NCBI GenBank assembly: GCA_946481275.1 | Contig: CAMLMV010000009.1 | Span: 62,001-126,000 of the forward strand | DNA length: 64,000 nucleotides | DNA from: an uncultured Massilia sp. | GTDB lineage: Bacteria; Pseudomonadota; Gammaproteobacteria; Burkholderiales; Burkholderiaceae | Reading direction: 5' to 3' | In this document: positions 41,064 through 50,037 of the stretch, piece after piece | How the letters are laid out: each line of letters opens with the position of its first letter | How positions within the stretch are numbered: position 1 is the stretch's first letter | Program-made: the position numbers and the translations under genes | The notes under the pieces: model-generated | The model's input: the letters and a program-made list of their open reading frames with translations, nothing else | Database searches by the model: none | What the model was told of the DNA's origin: nothing

Positions 41064-43478
41064 ATGAAACAGAAAGAATTACGGCTGGCAATCGTATTCT
41101 TCGGCGGCGTGTCGCTGGCCGTCTACCAGCATGGCATCAACCGCGAAATCCTGAACCTCGTGCGCGCGTCCAAGTGGTATCACCGGCACGACGGCTCCCC
41201 CTCCATGCACGACCACTATCCCGACGAGCCGGAACACTCGACGGGCGACGTCTATCTGCAGTTCCTTGAAACGGTCGGCAAGCAACTCGATTTGCAGGTG
41301 ATCGTCGACGTGGTGTCCGGCGCCTCGGCCGGTGCGATGAATGGCGTTGCGCTGGGCAGGGCGCTCGCGCACGATCTCAGCCTGGCACCGTTGACGGACA
41401 TGTGGCTGGCCGACGCCGATATCGGACAATTGCTGCACGCCGACGCCAAGGCCAGGCGCTGGAGCAAATGGTTTTTCTGGCCCTTCGTGCGGCCGCTCTT
41501 GTCCCGGCTGAAACGCGAAGGCCTCATCATCGGCCCCATCGATCGCGAAATGCAGGAACGGGCGTCGATGTTCCTCCGTTCGCGCTGGTTCAAGCCGCCG
41601 CTCGACGGCCGCCGCCTTGCTTCCCTGATCCTCGACGGCCTCACCGCCATGGAGCGCGCCGTTGCGGGCAGCGAATCGCTGCTGCCTCCCGGCACGCGGC
41701 TCGACCTGCTGGTCACGGCGACGGATTTCCGCGGCCTCGACCGCTCGATCTTCATCCACGACCCGCCCGTGCTCACCGAGCGCGAGCACAGGCGTCCGTT
41801 CCACTTCCAGCTGTATCACGAAAAAAGCGGGCACCTGCGCAGCGACTTCGATCTCGACAGCGTCCCGTCGCTCGCGTTCGCCGCACGCGCATCCGCGTCG
41901 TATCCCGGGGCCTTTCCGCCGGCCCGGATCCGCGAAGTGGACGACCTGCTGGCCGCGCGCCACCGGCCATGGCCCACGCGCGCGCAATTTATCCAGCACA
42001 ACTTTGGCGGCTATCGGGATCAACGCAAGGATCCCGAAGATGCCGTGCTGGTCGACGGCAGCATCCTCGACAACAAGCCGATCAAGGCGACGCTGGACGC
42101 CATCCGCACCCACAGCGCGTTCCGCGAGGTCGACCGCCGCCTGATCTTCATCGACCCGCACTCCCAGCTCGACAAGCCGCCCCCGGGGACGGAGGTGCCG
42201 GGCTTCTTCGCGACCCTGCGCGGGGCGCTGTCCGACCTGCCGCGCACCGACCCGACCTACAAGGAACTGGCGGACGTCGGCCGCTACAACAAGCAGGTGC
42301 GGCGCCTGAAACAGGCGATTGCCTACGCCCGGCCGCAGGTCGCGAAACTGGTCGACGAGGTCACCGAAGGCAAGGCCAGGGGCCGGTATACCGTCAACGA
42401 TCTCCGCCACTGGCGCCTCAGCTCGACCAACGCGCTGGCCACCACGCCGATCGTCTACGATTCGTTCGTCCGGACGCTGGTGCTGGAGGCGCTGGATTTT
42501 CTCGCCGAACTGATCGCCGGCGCGTGCGGTTTTGCCCGCGAATCGACCGCATCGCACCGCGTGCAGGAGGCGATCGAACTGTGGGCCGCACGGCATGCCA
42601 TCCTCCTTGCCGACTCCTACACGGCGGCGGAAAACGCCTATGAAAACGTCGACATGCCCCCGTGGGCCAGGATGACGATCGACTTTGGCGTCGTGTACAA
42701 GAAACGCCGCCTGAATTTCGTACTGCACGAGATCAGCGACCTGTATGACGCGACGGCCGCGGAAGACCTCGATCTCATCAAGATCCAGGTCCACAAACTC
42801 ATCGACGCCTTGTCGATGTACGACAATGCCGATTTCCTCAGCGAGCGCGCGGTCGCCATATGCCGCACGCTGTTCGTGTCCGAGACTCCCAACCGGATGG
42901 ATGTCGAGCAGTTCGTCGCCGACCGGGACGCGGAGCTGACCGCACTGGTACGGCGGCTGGGCATCGAATGCGACCTCCCGGGCAAGAACGACGACGCCGA
43001 TACGCTGTTGTCGTCCGGGCTGGTGCAGAACCTGGACCCGCGCTACCGCACGGCGATCCTCACCGGCTATCTCGGCTATTTTTATTGGGACGTCATCCTG
43101 CACCCGGTCGTCACCGCACTGGCGCTGGAAACCGGACCGATCGAAGAGATCCTGGTCGACCGCATCAGCCCGGACGACGCGCCCAGCCTGGCGCCGTCCG
43201 GCAACCCGCGCGTCTTGCTGGGCGGAACGTTTGCCGGTTTCGGCGGTTTTCTCAATCGTGCGACGCGCGAAAACGATTATCTGTGGGGGCGGCTGCATGC
43301 GGTCGACCGGCTGTTCGATATCTTGTCCAGTACGTTGCCGAACCCGATCCGGAACACGATCGACCTGCATGCCATGAAGAAGGCGGGATTCGAATGCGTG
43401 ATGGCGGAGGAGGCCGGACGGCTCCATCTGGTGCCGGACCTGGTGTCCCGGCTGCGCGCCGCGATCGCCGCGTTTTGA
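41064..43478 (+). CDS. patatin-like phospholipase, DUF3376-type
   Basis: An 804-residue protein. The patatin domain starts at once: oxyanion loop FFGGVSLAVYQHG near residues 12-24, nucleophile elbow SGASAGAMNG near 103-112, and catalytic Asp in VDGSILDNKPIKATLDA near 340. A long helical C-terminal region (DUF3376-like) follows. No signal peptide, so it is probably cytoplasmic or peripheral. I chose ATG 41064; TACAAT at 41020-41025 just upstream is a likely -10 box, placing the alternative GTG 41013 before transcription starts. It lies between ihfB and lapA, isolated by terminator and promoter. Confidence 0.88.
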   Translation: MKQKELRLAIVFFGGVSLAVYQHGINREILNLVRASKWYHRHDGSPSMHDHYPDEPEHSTGDVYLQFLETVGKQLDLQVIVDVVSGASAGAMNGVALGRALAHDLSLAPLTDMWLADADIGQLLHADAKARRWSKWFFWPFVRPLLSRLKREGLIIGPIDREMQERASMFLRSRWFKPPLDGRRLASLILDGLTAMERAVAGSESLLPPGTRLDLLVTATDFRGLDRSIFIHDPPVLTEREHRRPFHFQLYHEKSGHLRSDFDLDSVPSLAFAARASASYPGAFPPARIREVDDLLAARHRPWPTRAQFIQHNFGGYRDQRKDPEDAVLVDGSILDNKPIKATLDAIRTHSAFREVDRRLIFIDPHSQLDKPPPGTEVPGFFATLRGALSDLPRTDPTYKELADVGRYNKQVRRLKQAIAYARPQVAKLVDEVTEGKARGRYTVNDLRHWRLSSTNALATTPIVYDSFVRTLVLEALDFLAELIAGACGFARESTASHRVQEAIELWAARHAILLADSYTAAENAYENVDMPPWARMTIDFGVVYKKRRLNFVLHEISDLYDATAAEDLDLIKIQVHKLIDALSMYDNADFLSERAVAICRTLFVSETPNRMDVEQFVADRDAELTALVRRLGIECDLPGKNDDADTLLSSGLVQNLDPRYRTAILTGYLGYFYWDVILHPVVTALALETGPIEEILVDRISPDDAPSLAPSGNPRVLLGGTFAGFGGFLNRATRENDYLWGRLHAVDRLFDILSSTLPNPIRNTIDLHAMKKAGFECVMAEEAGRLHLVPDLVSRLRAAIAAF

Positions 43479-43540
43479 GGCCGAAATTGGCAAAGATGTA
43501 ACCGCGCATTGCAGCCCCGATGCCGTCCGTGCAACCCACG

Positions 43541-43546
43541 TATAAT
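43541..43546 (+). promoter_or_regulatory. -10 box for lapA-lapB
   Basis: A perfect TATAAT at 43541-43546, about 100 bases before lapA. No good -35 at the standard distance. It gives lapAB a promoter independent of the patatin gene. Confidence 0.55.
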
Positions 43547-43645
43547 CACGCCGCATGCGCACAACGGCCGGGCCAGCCGTCCTAGGAATATCGTTACAAA
43601 TATGCGACACTGCGCATTTGCCGTCTTTTCATTCGGGACCTGCTG

Positions 43646-43951
43646 ATGAAACTCGTCTCCACCATCGTCGGATGCCTGCTGTTCGTCCTGTTCTTCAGTT
43701 TCGCGCTCAAGAACACGCACCAGGTCGACCTGCATTTCTTCCTCAATTACGAGGTGCGGGGACCGCTGGTGCTGATGCTGCTCGCGTTTTTCATCGCCGG
43801 CGCCTTCCTCGGCATCCTGGCGGTGACGCCGACCGTGTTCCGGCACCGCCGCGAAAGCTCGCAGCACAAGCACACGATCCAGGCCCTGCAGAGCGCGGCC
43901 GGTACCGCCGTCAACGCGCCGCAGCCGGACAGCGTCGCGCCGCGCGGCTGA
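43646..43951 (+). CDS. lapA: LapA domain inner-membrane protein
   Basis: A 101-residue protein with two membrane helices (about 4-22 and 42-64) separated by KNTHQVDLHFFLNYEVRGPL, the LapA/DUF1049 signature. With LapB (YciM) it assists lipopolysaccharide assembly and the FtsH-mediated control of LpxC. lapB follows after 30 bases. Confidence 0.9.
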   Translation: MKLVSTIVGCLLFVLFFSFALKNTHQVDLHFFLNYEVRGPLVLMLLAFFIAGAFLGILAVTPTVFRHRRESSQHKHTIQALQSAAGTAVNAPQPDSVAPRG

Positions 43952-43981
43952 CTGTAACCCAGTAATCAATAAAAACAAGAT

Positions 43982-45157
43982 ATGGAATTTGAAATCTGGT
44001 GGCTGCTCGGCATCCCCGTCTTTTTTGCCCTCGGCTGGATCGCCGCCCGCGTCGACATCAAGCAGCTGGTCTCCGAATCGCGCAGCCTCCCGCGCGGCTA
44101 TTTCAAGGGCTTGAATTTCCTCCTCAACGAGCAGCCGGACAAGGCCATCGACGCGTTCATCGAGATCGTCAAGCTCGATCCCGAAACGGCCGACATGCAC
44201 TTCGCGCTGGGTAACCTGTTCCGCCGCCGCGGCGAGACGGAGCGTGCGATCCGCGTCCACCAGAACCTGCTGTCGCGTCCCGACCTGCCGATCGAGCAGC
44301 AGGTGCACGCGCAGTACGAACTCGGGATGGACTACCTGAAGGCGGGCCTGCTGGACCGCGCCGAAGAGACGTTCAACCTGCTCGTCGACACGCAATACGG
44401 CGTGCAGGCCCGGCGCGCGCTGCTGGAGATCTTCCAGCGCGAAAAGGAATGGCGCCGCGCGATTGCCGCCGCCGAGGGCCTGATGGAATCCGGCGCGGGC
44501 GCGCACCACAAGGAAATCGCGCAGTTCTATTGCGAGCTGGCGCAGGACGCCCTCGTGCACATGCAGTCCGAAGAAGCGAAGGCGCTGCTGGACAAGGCCC
44601 TGCAGGCCGATCGCAAGAGCGTGCGCGCGACGATGCTGTGCGGCGATGCGCTCAAGGCCGAAGGCGACATCGAGGGCGCGCTGAAGACGTGGCGCCGCGT
44701 GGAGCAGCAAAGCGTCCCGCACGTGGCCCTCGTCGCCGCGCGCCTGATGGATGGCTACCGCGCCGTCGGCCGCCCGCAGGAAGGCGTCAACCTGCTGCGC
44801 TCCTACCTGGAAGAAGCGTCGTCGATTGACCTGATCGAGGTCGTCTTCAAGGCCGTCATTGAACTCAACGGCGTGGACGCTGCCAAACAGCTGGTGGTGG
44901 AAGAGCTGCGCCGCAATCCGACCCTGCTCGGTCTCGACAAGCTGCTGGAAGCGCGCCTGATGGATGCGCCGGCGAACGTGTGGGAAGAGCTGTCGATGGT
45001 GAAGAACCTGGTGCACGGCTACACGCAGAAGCTGGCGCGCTACCAGTGCAGCCATTGTGGTTTCAAGGCGCGCCAGTATTACTGGCAATGCCCGGGGTGC
45101 AGCAAGTGGGAGACTTACCCGCCGCGCCGTACCGAAGAACTGAACGTGATGAACTAA
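43982..45157 (+). CDS. lapB: LapB, lipopolysaccharide assembly regulator
   Basis: A 391-residue protein anchored by one N-terminal helix (residues 4-21) with about nine TPR helices and a C-terminal rubredoxin-like zinc site, CSHCGFKARQYYWQCPGCSK. LapB recruits LpxC to FtsH and so sets LPS synthesis. The GYFKGLNFLLNEQPDKAIDA motif after the anchor is typical. It is in an operon with lapA and probably with ugd, which starts 15 bases downstream. Confidence 0.95.
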   Translation: MEFEIWWLLGIPVFFALGWIAARVDIKQLVSESRSLPRGYFKGLNFLLNEQPDKAIDAFIEIVKLDPETADMHFALGNLFRRRGETERAIRVHQNLLSRPDLPIEQQVHAQYELGMDYLKAGLLDRAEETFNLLVDTQYGVQARRALLEIFQREKEWRRAIAAAEGLMESGAGAHHKEIAQFYCELAQDALVHMQSEEAKALLDKALQADRKSVRATMLCGDALKAEGDIEGALKTWRRVEQQSVPHVALVAARLMDGYRAVGRPQEGVNLLRSYLEEASSIDLIEVVFKAVIELNGVDAAKQLVVEELRRNPTLLGLDKLLEARLMDAPANVWEELSMVKNLVHGYTQKLARYQCSHCGFKARQYYWQCPGCSKWETYPPRRTEELNVMN

Positions 45158-45172
45158 GTAGAAGCCAAACCC

Positions 45173-46543
45173 ATGAAGATTACGATTATCGGCACCGGCT
45201 ACGTCGGCCTCGTGACCGGCGCCTGTCTGGCGGAACTCGGCAACGACGTCTTTTGCCTCGACGTCGACCAACGCAAGATCGACCTGCTGAACAACGGCGG
45301 CATCCCGATCCACGAGCCGGGCCTGGAAGAAGTCGTCGCGCGCAACCGCGCGGCCGGCCGCCTGCAGTTCTCGACCGACGTCGCCGCCAGCGTCGCGCAT
45401 GGCCAGCTCCAGTTCATCGCCGTCGGCACCCCGCCGGACGAAGACGGTTCCGCCGACCTGCAGTACGTGCTGGCCGCCGCCCGCAACATCGGCCGCCACA
45501 TGGACGGCTACAAGGTCATCGTCGACAAGTCCACGGTGCCCGTCGGCACGGCCGACCGCGTCGCCGCGGCGCTGCGCGAAGAGTTGCGCAACCGCGGCGA
45601 GGAAAGCATGGAATTCGCCGTCGTCTCGAACCCGGAGTTCCTGAAGGAAGGCGCCGCCGTCGAAGACTTCATGCGTCCGGACCGCATCGTCATCGGCCAC
45701 GACGACAGCCCAGCGGGCCAGCGCGCGCGCGACCTCATGAAGCTGCTGTACGCGCCGTTCAACCGCAACCACGAGCGCGTCTACTGGATGGACGTGCGCT
45801 CGGCCGAGTTCACGAAATACGCGGCCAACGCGATGCTCGCGACCCGCATCTCGTTCATGAACGAACTGGCCAACCTCGCCGACCAGGTGGGCGCCGACAT
45901 CGAAGCCGTCCGCCACGGCATCGGCTCCGATCCGCGCATCGGCCACAGCTTCCTGTACGCGGGCGCCGGCTACGGCGGCTCGTGCTTCCCGAAAGACGTG
46001 CAGGCGCTCGAGCGCACCGCGCGCCAGTACGACCAGGAACTCCTGATCCTGCGCGCCGTGGAAGCCGTCAACGACCGCCAGAAGCAGGTGCTGGGCCGCA
46101 AGGTCGTGCAGCGCTTCGGCGACGACCTGACGGGCATGACATTCGCCGTCTGGGGCCTCGCGTTCAAGCCGAACACGGACGACATGCGCGAGGCACCGTC
46201 GCGCGTGCTGCTGAAGGAATTGATCGAGCGGGGCGCCAGCGTCGCCGTGCACGATCCGGTCGCGATGGAAGAAGCGCAGCGCGTGCTGGCGCTGGACCTC
46301 TCCGAAGCCCAGCTGGCCCGCGTCGACTTCAAGAAGACGCCGATGGAAGCGCTGGATGGCGCGGAGGCACTCGTCATCGTCACCGAATGGAAGGCGTTCC
46401 GCAGCCCGGACTTCGAGCAGATCAAGGCGCGCCTGAAGCACCCGGTGATCATCGACGGCCGCAACCTGTTCGAGCCGCCGCTGATGACGGGCCTGGGCAT
46501 CGAGTACCACGGCATCGGCCGTTCCGTCTTGACAGGCAAGTGA
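45173..46543 (+). CDS. ugd: UDP-glucose 6-dehydrogenase
   Basis: A 456-residue NAD-dependent enzyme that oxidises UDP-glucose to UDP-glucuronate for surface polysaccharides. NAD motif [20 protein letters not shown] at the start; catalytic Cys in [16 protein letters not shown] near residue 265; C-terminal UDP-binding domain with [12 protein letters not shown]. It begins 15 bases after lapB and is followed by rfaE1 after seven bases. Confidence 0.96.
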   Translation: MKITIIGTGYVGLVTGACLAELGNDVFCLDVDQRKIDLLNNGGIPIHEPGLEEVVARNRAAGRLQFSTDVAASVAHGQLQFIAVGTPPDEDGSADLQYVLAAARNIGRHMDGYKVIVDKSTVPVGTADRVAAALREELRNRGEESMEFAVVSNPEFLKEGAAVEDFMRPDRIVIGHDDSPAGQRARDLMKLLYAPFNRNHERVYWMDVRSAEFTKYAANAMLATRISFMNELANLADQVGADIEAVRHGIGSDPRIGHSFLYAGAGYGGSCFPKDVQALERTARQYDQELLILRAVEAVNDRQKQVLGRKVVQRFGDDLTGMTFAVWGLAFKPNTDDMREAPSRVLLKELIERGASVAVHDPVAMEEAQRVLALDLSEAQLARVDFKKTPMEALDGAEALVIVTEWKAFRSPDFEQIKARLKHPVIIDGRNLFEPPLMTGLGIEYHGIGRSVLTGK

Positions 46544-46550
46544 GGTCGGC

Positions 46551-47549
46551 ATGAGCATTAACCCGAGCCGCCTGCTGCCGACCGACAGCTACCGCCAGGC
46601 CGAAGCCCCCCAACTGGAAAGCGTGCGCCTGCTCGTCGTCGGCGACGTCATGCTCGACCGCTACTGGTTCGGCGACGTCTCGCGCATCTCCCCGGAAGCG
46701 CCGGTGCCCGTCGTGCGCATCGAGCGCCGCGAAGAGCGCCTGGGCGGCGCCGCCAACGTCGCGCGCAACGCCGCGGCCCTGGGCACGCACTGCGGCCTGC
46801 TGGGCGTCGTCGGCGCCGACGAGGCGGGCGACCACGTCGAACGCATCCTGCGCGAATCGAGCATCCACAGCTACCTCAAGCGCGACGAGGCGATCTCCAC
46901 GATCATCAAGCTGCGCGTCATCGGCCGCCAGCAGCAGATGGTCCGCATCGACTTCGAGGATGCGCCCACTGAAACGATCCTGCGCGACAAGCTCACGCAG
47001 TTCAAGGCGCTGCTGCCGGACTACGACGTGATCATCCTGTCCGACTACAACAAGGGCAGCCTCGTGAACGTGGCCGAGATGATCCGCGCCGCGCGCGCGG
47101 CCGGCAAGACCGTCATGGTCGACCCGAAGGGCGACGATTTCACGCCGTACGCGGGCGCCACGATGCTCACGCCGAACAAGTCGGAACTCAAGCGCATCGT
47201 CGGCAGCTGGAAGACGGAAGAGCAGCTGACGGAAAAGGCCCAGAAGCTGCGTACGGACCTCGGCCTGGAAGCGCTGCTGCTCACGCGTTCGGAAGAGGGC
47301 ATGAGCCTGTACACGGCCGATGAGGTCCTGCACGTGCACGCGGACGCGCGCGAGGTGTTCGACGTCTCCGGCGCCGGCGATACCGTCATCGCGACGATGG
47401 CCGCCATGCTGGGTGCGGGCGCATCGCTGCCGGAAGCGCTGGCGACGGCGAACCGCGCGGGCGGCATCGTCGTCGGCAAGCTGGGTACGGCGACCGTCAC
47501 GCGCGACGAGCTGTTCGCGCAGCGGCGCAAGGATGACGGCCACGCCTGA
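46551..47549 (+). CDS. rfaE1: D-glycero-beta-D-manno-heptose-7-phosphate kinase
   Basis: A 332-residue PfkB/ribokinase-fold sugar kinase of the LPS heptose pathway. Motifs: LLVVGDVMLDRYWFGDVSRI, RLGGAANVARNAAALG and the catalytic DVSGAGDTVIATMAA near residue 268. The separate adenylyltransferase domain (HldE C-terminus) is absent, as in betaproteobacteria that split the two activities. An inverted repeat GGCGGCCA/TGGCCGCC (47608-47626) follows. hldD is not adjacent. Confidence 0.95.
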   Translation: MSINPSRLLPTDSYRQAEAPQLESVRLLVVGDVMLDRYWFGDVSRISPEAPVPVVRIERREERLGGAANVARNAAALGTHCGLLGVVGADEAGDHVERILRESSIHSYLKRDEAISTIIKLRVIGRQQQMVRIDFEDAPTETILRDKLTQFKALLPDYDVIILSDYNKGSLVNVAEMIRAARAAGKTVMVDPKGDDFTPYAGATMLTPNKSELKRIVGSWKTEEQLTEKAQKLRTDLGLEALLLTRSEEGMSLYTADEVLHVHADAREVFDVSGAGDTVIATMAAMLGAGASLPEALATANRAGGIVVGKLGTATVTRDELFAQRRKDDGHA

Positions 47550-47656
47550 TTGCGACGTCGCAAAGCAGGCCGTCAACCTAACCTCGTTTCGATCCGTTAT
47601 GGCAACAGGCGGCCACCCTGGCCGCCGTCCAAGCCAACGATAATGGAGAAAAAACG

Positions 47657-48046
47657 ATGATCAAGAAGCTGATGCTTGCAGTCGCCACGCTGGTGGCGTC
47701 GATGGGCTTTGCGTTCGCCCAGGTGGACGTCAACAAGGCCGATGCCGCCGCGCTGGATTCGGTCAAGGGCGTCGGTCCGGCCATGTCGAAGGCAATCATC
47801 GACGAGCGCACCAAGGCCGGTCCGTTCAAGGACTGGGCCGACTTCCAGAAGCGCGTGAAGGGCGTGGCCGACAAGCGCGCCGCCCAGCTGTCGAAAGCGG
47901 GCCTGCAGGTGAATGGCCAGGCCAAGGACGGCGCACCGGCGACGGCCAAGCCGGAAGCCAAGCCGGAAGCCGCCAAGCCCGCCAAAGCCGGTGCCAAGCC
48001 GGCCGATGCGAAGGCCAAGCCGGAAGCGGCCAAATCGGCGACCTGA
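47657..48046 (+). CDS. ComEA-like helix-hairpin-helix protein
   Basis: A 129-residue secreted protein. Signal peptide at residues 1-21 (LMLAVATLVASMGFAFA), then a helix-hairpin-helix DNA-binding domain VDVNKADAAALDSVKGVGPA with GPFKDWADFQKRVKGV, and a low-complexity Lys/Ala/Pro tail built of KPEAKPEAAKPAKAGAKPAD. It binds DNA non-specifically and could be the periplasmic DNA receptor of natural transformation. It has its own terminator downstream. Confidence 0.88.
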   Translation: MIKKLMLAVATLVASMGFAFAQVDVNKADAAALDSVKGVGPAMSKAIIDERTKAGPFKDWADFQKRVKGVADKRAAQLSKAGLQVNGQAKDGAPATAKPEAKPEAAKPAKAGAKPADAKAKPEAAKSAT

Positions 48047-48066
48047 TCCTTCGCACGCCACGTGAG

Positions 48067-48091
48067 AACCCCGCCCGGTGCGGGGTTTTTT
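48067..48091 (+). terminator. intrinsic terminator of the ComEA-like gene
   Basis: AACCCCGC (48067-48074) pairs with GCGGGGTT (48080-48087), loop CCGGT, then T to 48091. Confidence 0.9.
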
Positions 48092-48183
48092 GTGTTTGTA
48101 CAAAAGTATTTCGGTTGGCGGTCCCATACGCGCCCCTTCAACTCGGATTAGAATGTCGGTTTCGCGTTCGCAAAGAGTAGGCA

Positions 48184-49086
48184 ATGGCATACAAGACCAT
48201 CGAAGACACGATCGGCAATACCCCGCTGGTGCAGCTGGTGCGCATCCCCGGGCCGGAAGCGGCGGCCCGCAACAACGTCATCCTCGGCAAGCTCGAAGGC
48301 AATAACCCGGCGGGTTCCGTGAAGGACCGCGCGGCGATGTCGATGCTGCGCGGGGCCGAGGCGCGCGGCCAGATCAAGCCCGGCGACACGCTGATCGAGG
48401 CGACGAGCGGCAACACGGGGATCGCGCTGTCGATGGCGGCCGCGATCCGCGGCTACAAGATGGTGCTGGTCATGCCGGACAACCTGTCCATCGAGCGCCG
48501 CCAGAGCATGGCCGCGTACGGCGCCCAGATCATCCTGACGCCGAAGACGGGCGGCATGGAATACGCGCGCGACCTCGCCGAGCAGATGCAGAAGGACGGC
48601 CAGGGCATCATCCTCGACCAGTTCGGCAACCAGGACAACCCGCGCGCCCACTACGAAACGACCGGTCCGGAAATCTGGCGCGACACGGAAGGCCGCGTCA
48701 CCCACTTCGTCAGTGCGATGGGCACCACCGGCACCATCATGGGGGTGTCGCGCTACCTGAAGGAGCAGAACGAGGCGGTCCGCATCATCGGCGCGCAGCC
48801 GGAGGAAGGGTCGTCGATTCCCGGCATCCGCAAATGGCCGGAAGCCTATCTGCCGAAGATCTTCGATAAATCGCGCATCGACCAGGTCGAGAGCGTGACC
48901 CAGGCCGCTGCGGAACAGATGGCGCGCCGCCTGGCGGCCGAAGAGGGTATTTTCTGCGGTATTTCCGCGGCCGGCGCCTGCGAAATCGCGTTGCGTATCT
49001 CGCAGACGGTGGAGAATGCGACGATCGTGTTCATCGTCTGCGACCGCGGTGATCGTTATCTGTCGACGGGTGTGTTCCCCGCCTGA
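48184..49086 (+). CDS. cysM: cysteine synthase B
   Basis: A 300-residue PLP enzyme making cysteine (or S-sulfocysteine from thiosulfate). PLP lysine in NPAGSVKDRAAM, phosphate loop ATSGNTGIALSMAA, and PEEGSSIPGIRKWPEAYLPK typical of the CysM branch. Start ATG follows aaagagtag. TAGAAT at 48149-48154 is a probable -10 box. Gene is single. Confidence 0.96.
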   Translation: MAYKTIEDTIGNTPLVQLVRIPGPEAAARNNVILGKLEGNNPAGSVKDRAAMSMLRGAEARGQIKPGDTLIEATSGNTGIALSMAAAIRGYKMVLVMPDNLSIERRQSMAAYGAQIILTPKTGGMEYARDLAEQMQKDGQGIILDQFGNQDNPRAHYETTGPEIWRDTEGRVTHFVSAMGTTGTIMGVSRYLKEQNEAVRIIGAQPEEGSSIPGIRKWPEAYLPKIFDKSRIDQVESVTQAAAEQMARRLAAEEGIFCGISAAGACEIALRISQTVENATIVFIVCDRGDRYLSTGVFPA

Positions 49087-49250
49087 TTGTTTGCTTGCCC
49101 GGCGCGGGTTCTCGGCGCTGGGTCTCCCCATCCCGCTTCCGATGCGGGGAAAAACTATCCCTGGCCCGGCAACCGATCGCGCAGGAGGCCGGCAGAGTCG
49201 GGCGGTGCGGCGGCGTCAGTGGCCGCCGTCCGGTCCGGTGTTTGCCATTG

Positions 49251-49592
49251 TTACTCGGCGCTGCCGCCAGTGCTGTCCTTGTCCTTCGGCTTGAACTGCT
49301 TGTCGCTGATGCGGAACTTGGCGCGGCGGTCGCCCATCAGGTAGCGCAGGTCGCGGATCGACAGGTCGGAGACTTCGTGCATGCGGATCAGCAGCGAAGC
49401 GCCGACCGGCAGGCGGTGGTGGCGGATCTTCGAGATCACCGGCGGCGCAACTTCCAGGGCGCGCGACAGTGCTGCGTCGTTCTTCAGGCGCAGATTCTCG
49501 ATCAGGGTGTCGAGCAGGCGATTCGGGTTGTATTGCAGCAGTTCGTCGTTTTCCGAATCGCTGTTCATATCGATACCGACTTGGTTCGTCAT
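49251..49592 (-). CDS. small HTH DNA-binding protein
   Basis: A 113-residue protein. Residues 22-80 form a lambda-repressor-like helix-turn-helix: LLDTLIENLRLKNDAALSRA then LEVAPPVISKIRHHRLPVGA. The tail is basic. It resembles a conserved small regulator of Burkholderiales for which I know no function. The ATG at 49592 has a weak AGGA 13 bases upstream; ATG 49568 is an alternative. A TATAAT box on the minus strand at 49677-49672 is a good promoter candidate, giving a leader of about 70 bases. Confidence 0.75.
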   Translation of the reverse strand: MTNQVGIDMNSDSENDELLQYNPNRLLDTLIENLRLKNDAALSRALEVAPPVISKIRHHRLPVGASLLIRMHEVSDLSIRDLRYLMGDRRAKFRISDKQFKPKDKDSTGGSAE

Positions 49593-50037
49593 GATTCACT
49601 ATTCCTATGAGGGTTTGTCAGAGCTCGCGGCGAACTTCCACGTCCTGTAAGGATATGAAAGTTTCTACTAAATTATACAACTAATTTCCAATTTAGTACT
49701 TAAGAGCAATAAATATCAGTGGCTTTCGTTGAGTTCGTTGTCCCATCGCAACAATAGCCGCAATGCAATTCTCTCACAAACTCACTGAGAATATCATTGT
49801 TTTTTATTTAAACTTAAGTGTAGAGCAATTAACGATGCGCCGCCGCACGTTTAGGAATTGAATGGTGGAATGACAACTTGAGAGGGGGTATCGGGGGAGA
49901 TGGTATGTTTCTCAGAAGAACTGTCTTGGAGAAATAAGCATACCCCTAGGGAGTATAAGGTTGTCACGACGGCATGACTCAGCCGTTTTTATGACAATGC
50001 TGTTACAAACTGATACAAAGTTGTTGGTGCCAGAACA
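49593..50037. other. AT-rich intergenic region with promoter and hairpins
   Basis: A 445-bp gap unlike the GC-rich genes around it. It contains the minus-strand TATAAT (49672-49677), an imperfect palindrome CTAATTT/AATTTAG (49681-49696) next to it, and a small plus-strand hairpin ACGGC/GCCGT with five T (49969-49990). No open frame looks coding. The right end is downstream of mltB. Confidence 0.5.

Noticed and set aside
43277..46558. Minus-strand open frame of 1093 codons over lapA, lapB and ugd
   Set aside because: The plus-strand genes are unambiguous; the long frame is a by-product of codon bias.
47608..47626. Terminator after rfaE1
   Set aside because: GGCGGCCA/TGGCCGCC is a perfect stem but no T tract follows; left as an unexplained inverted repeat.
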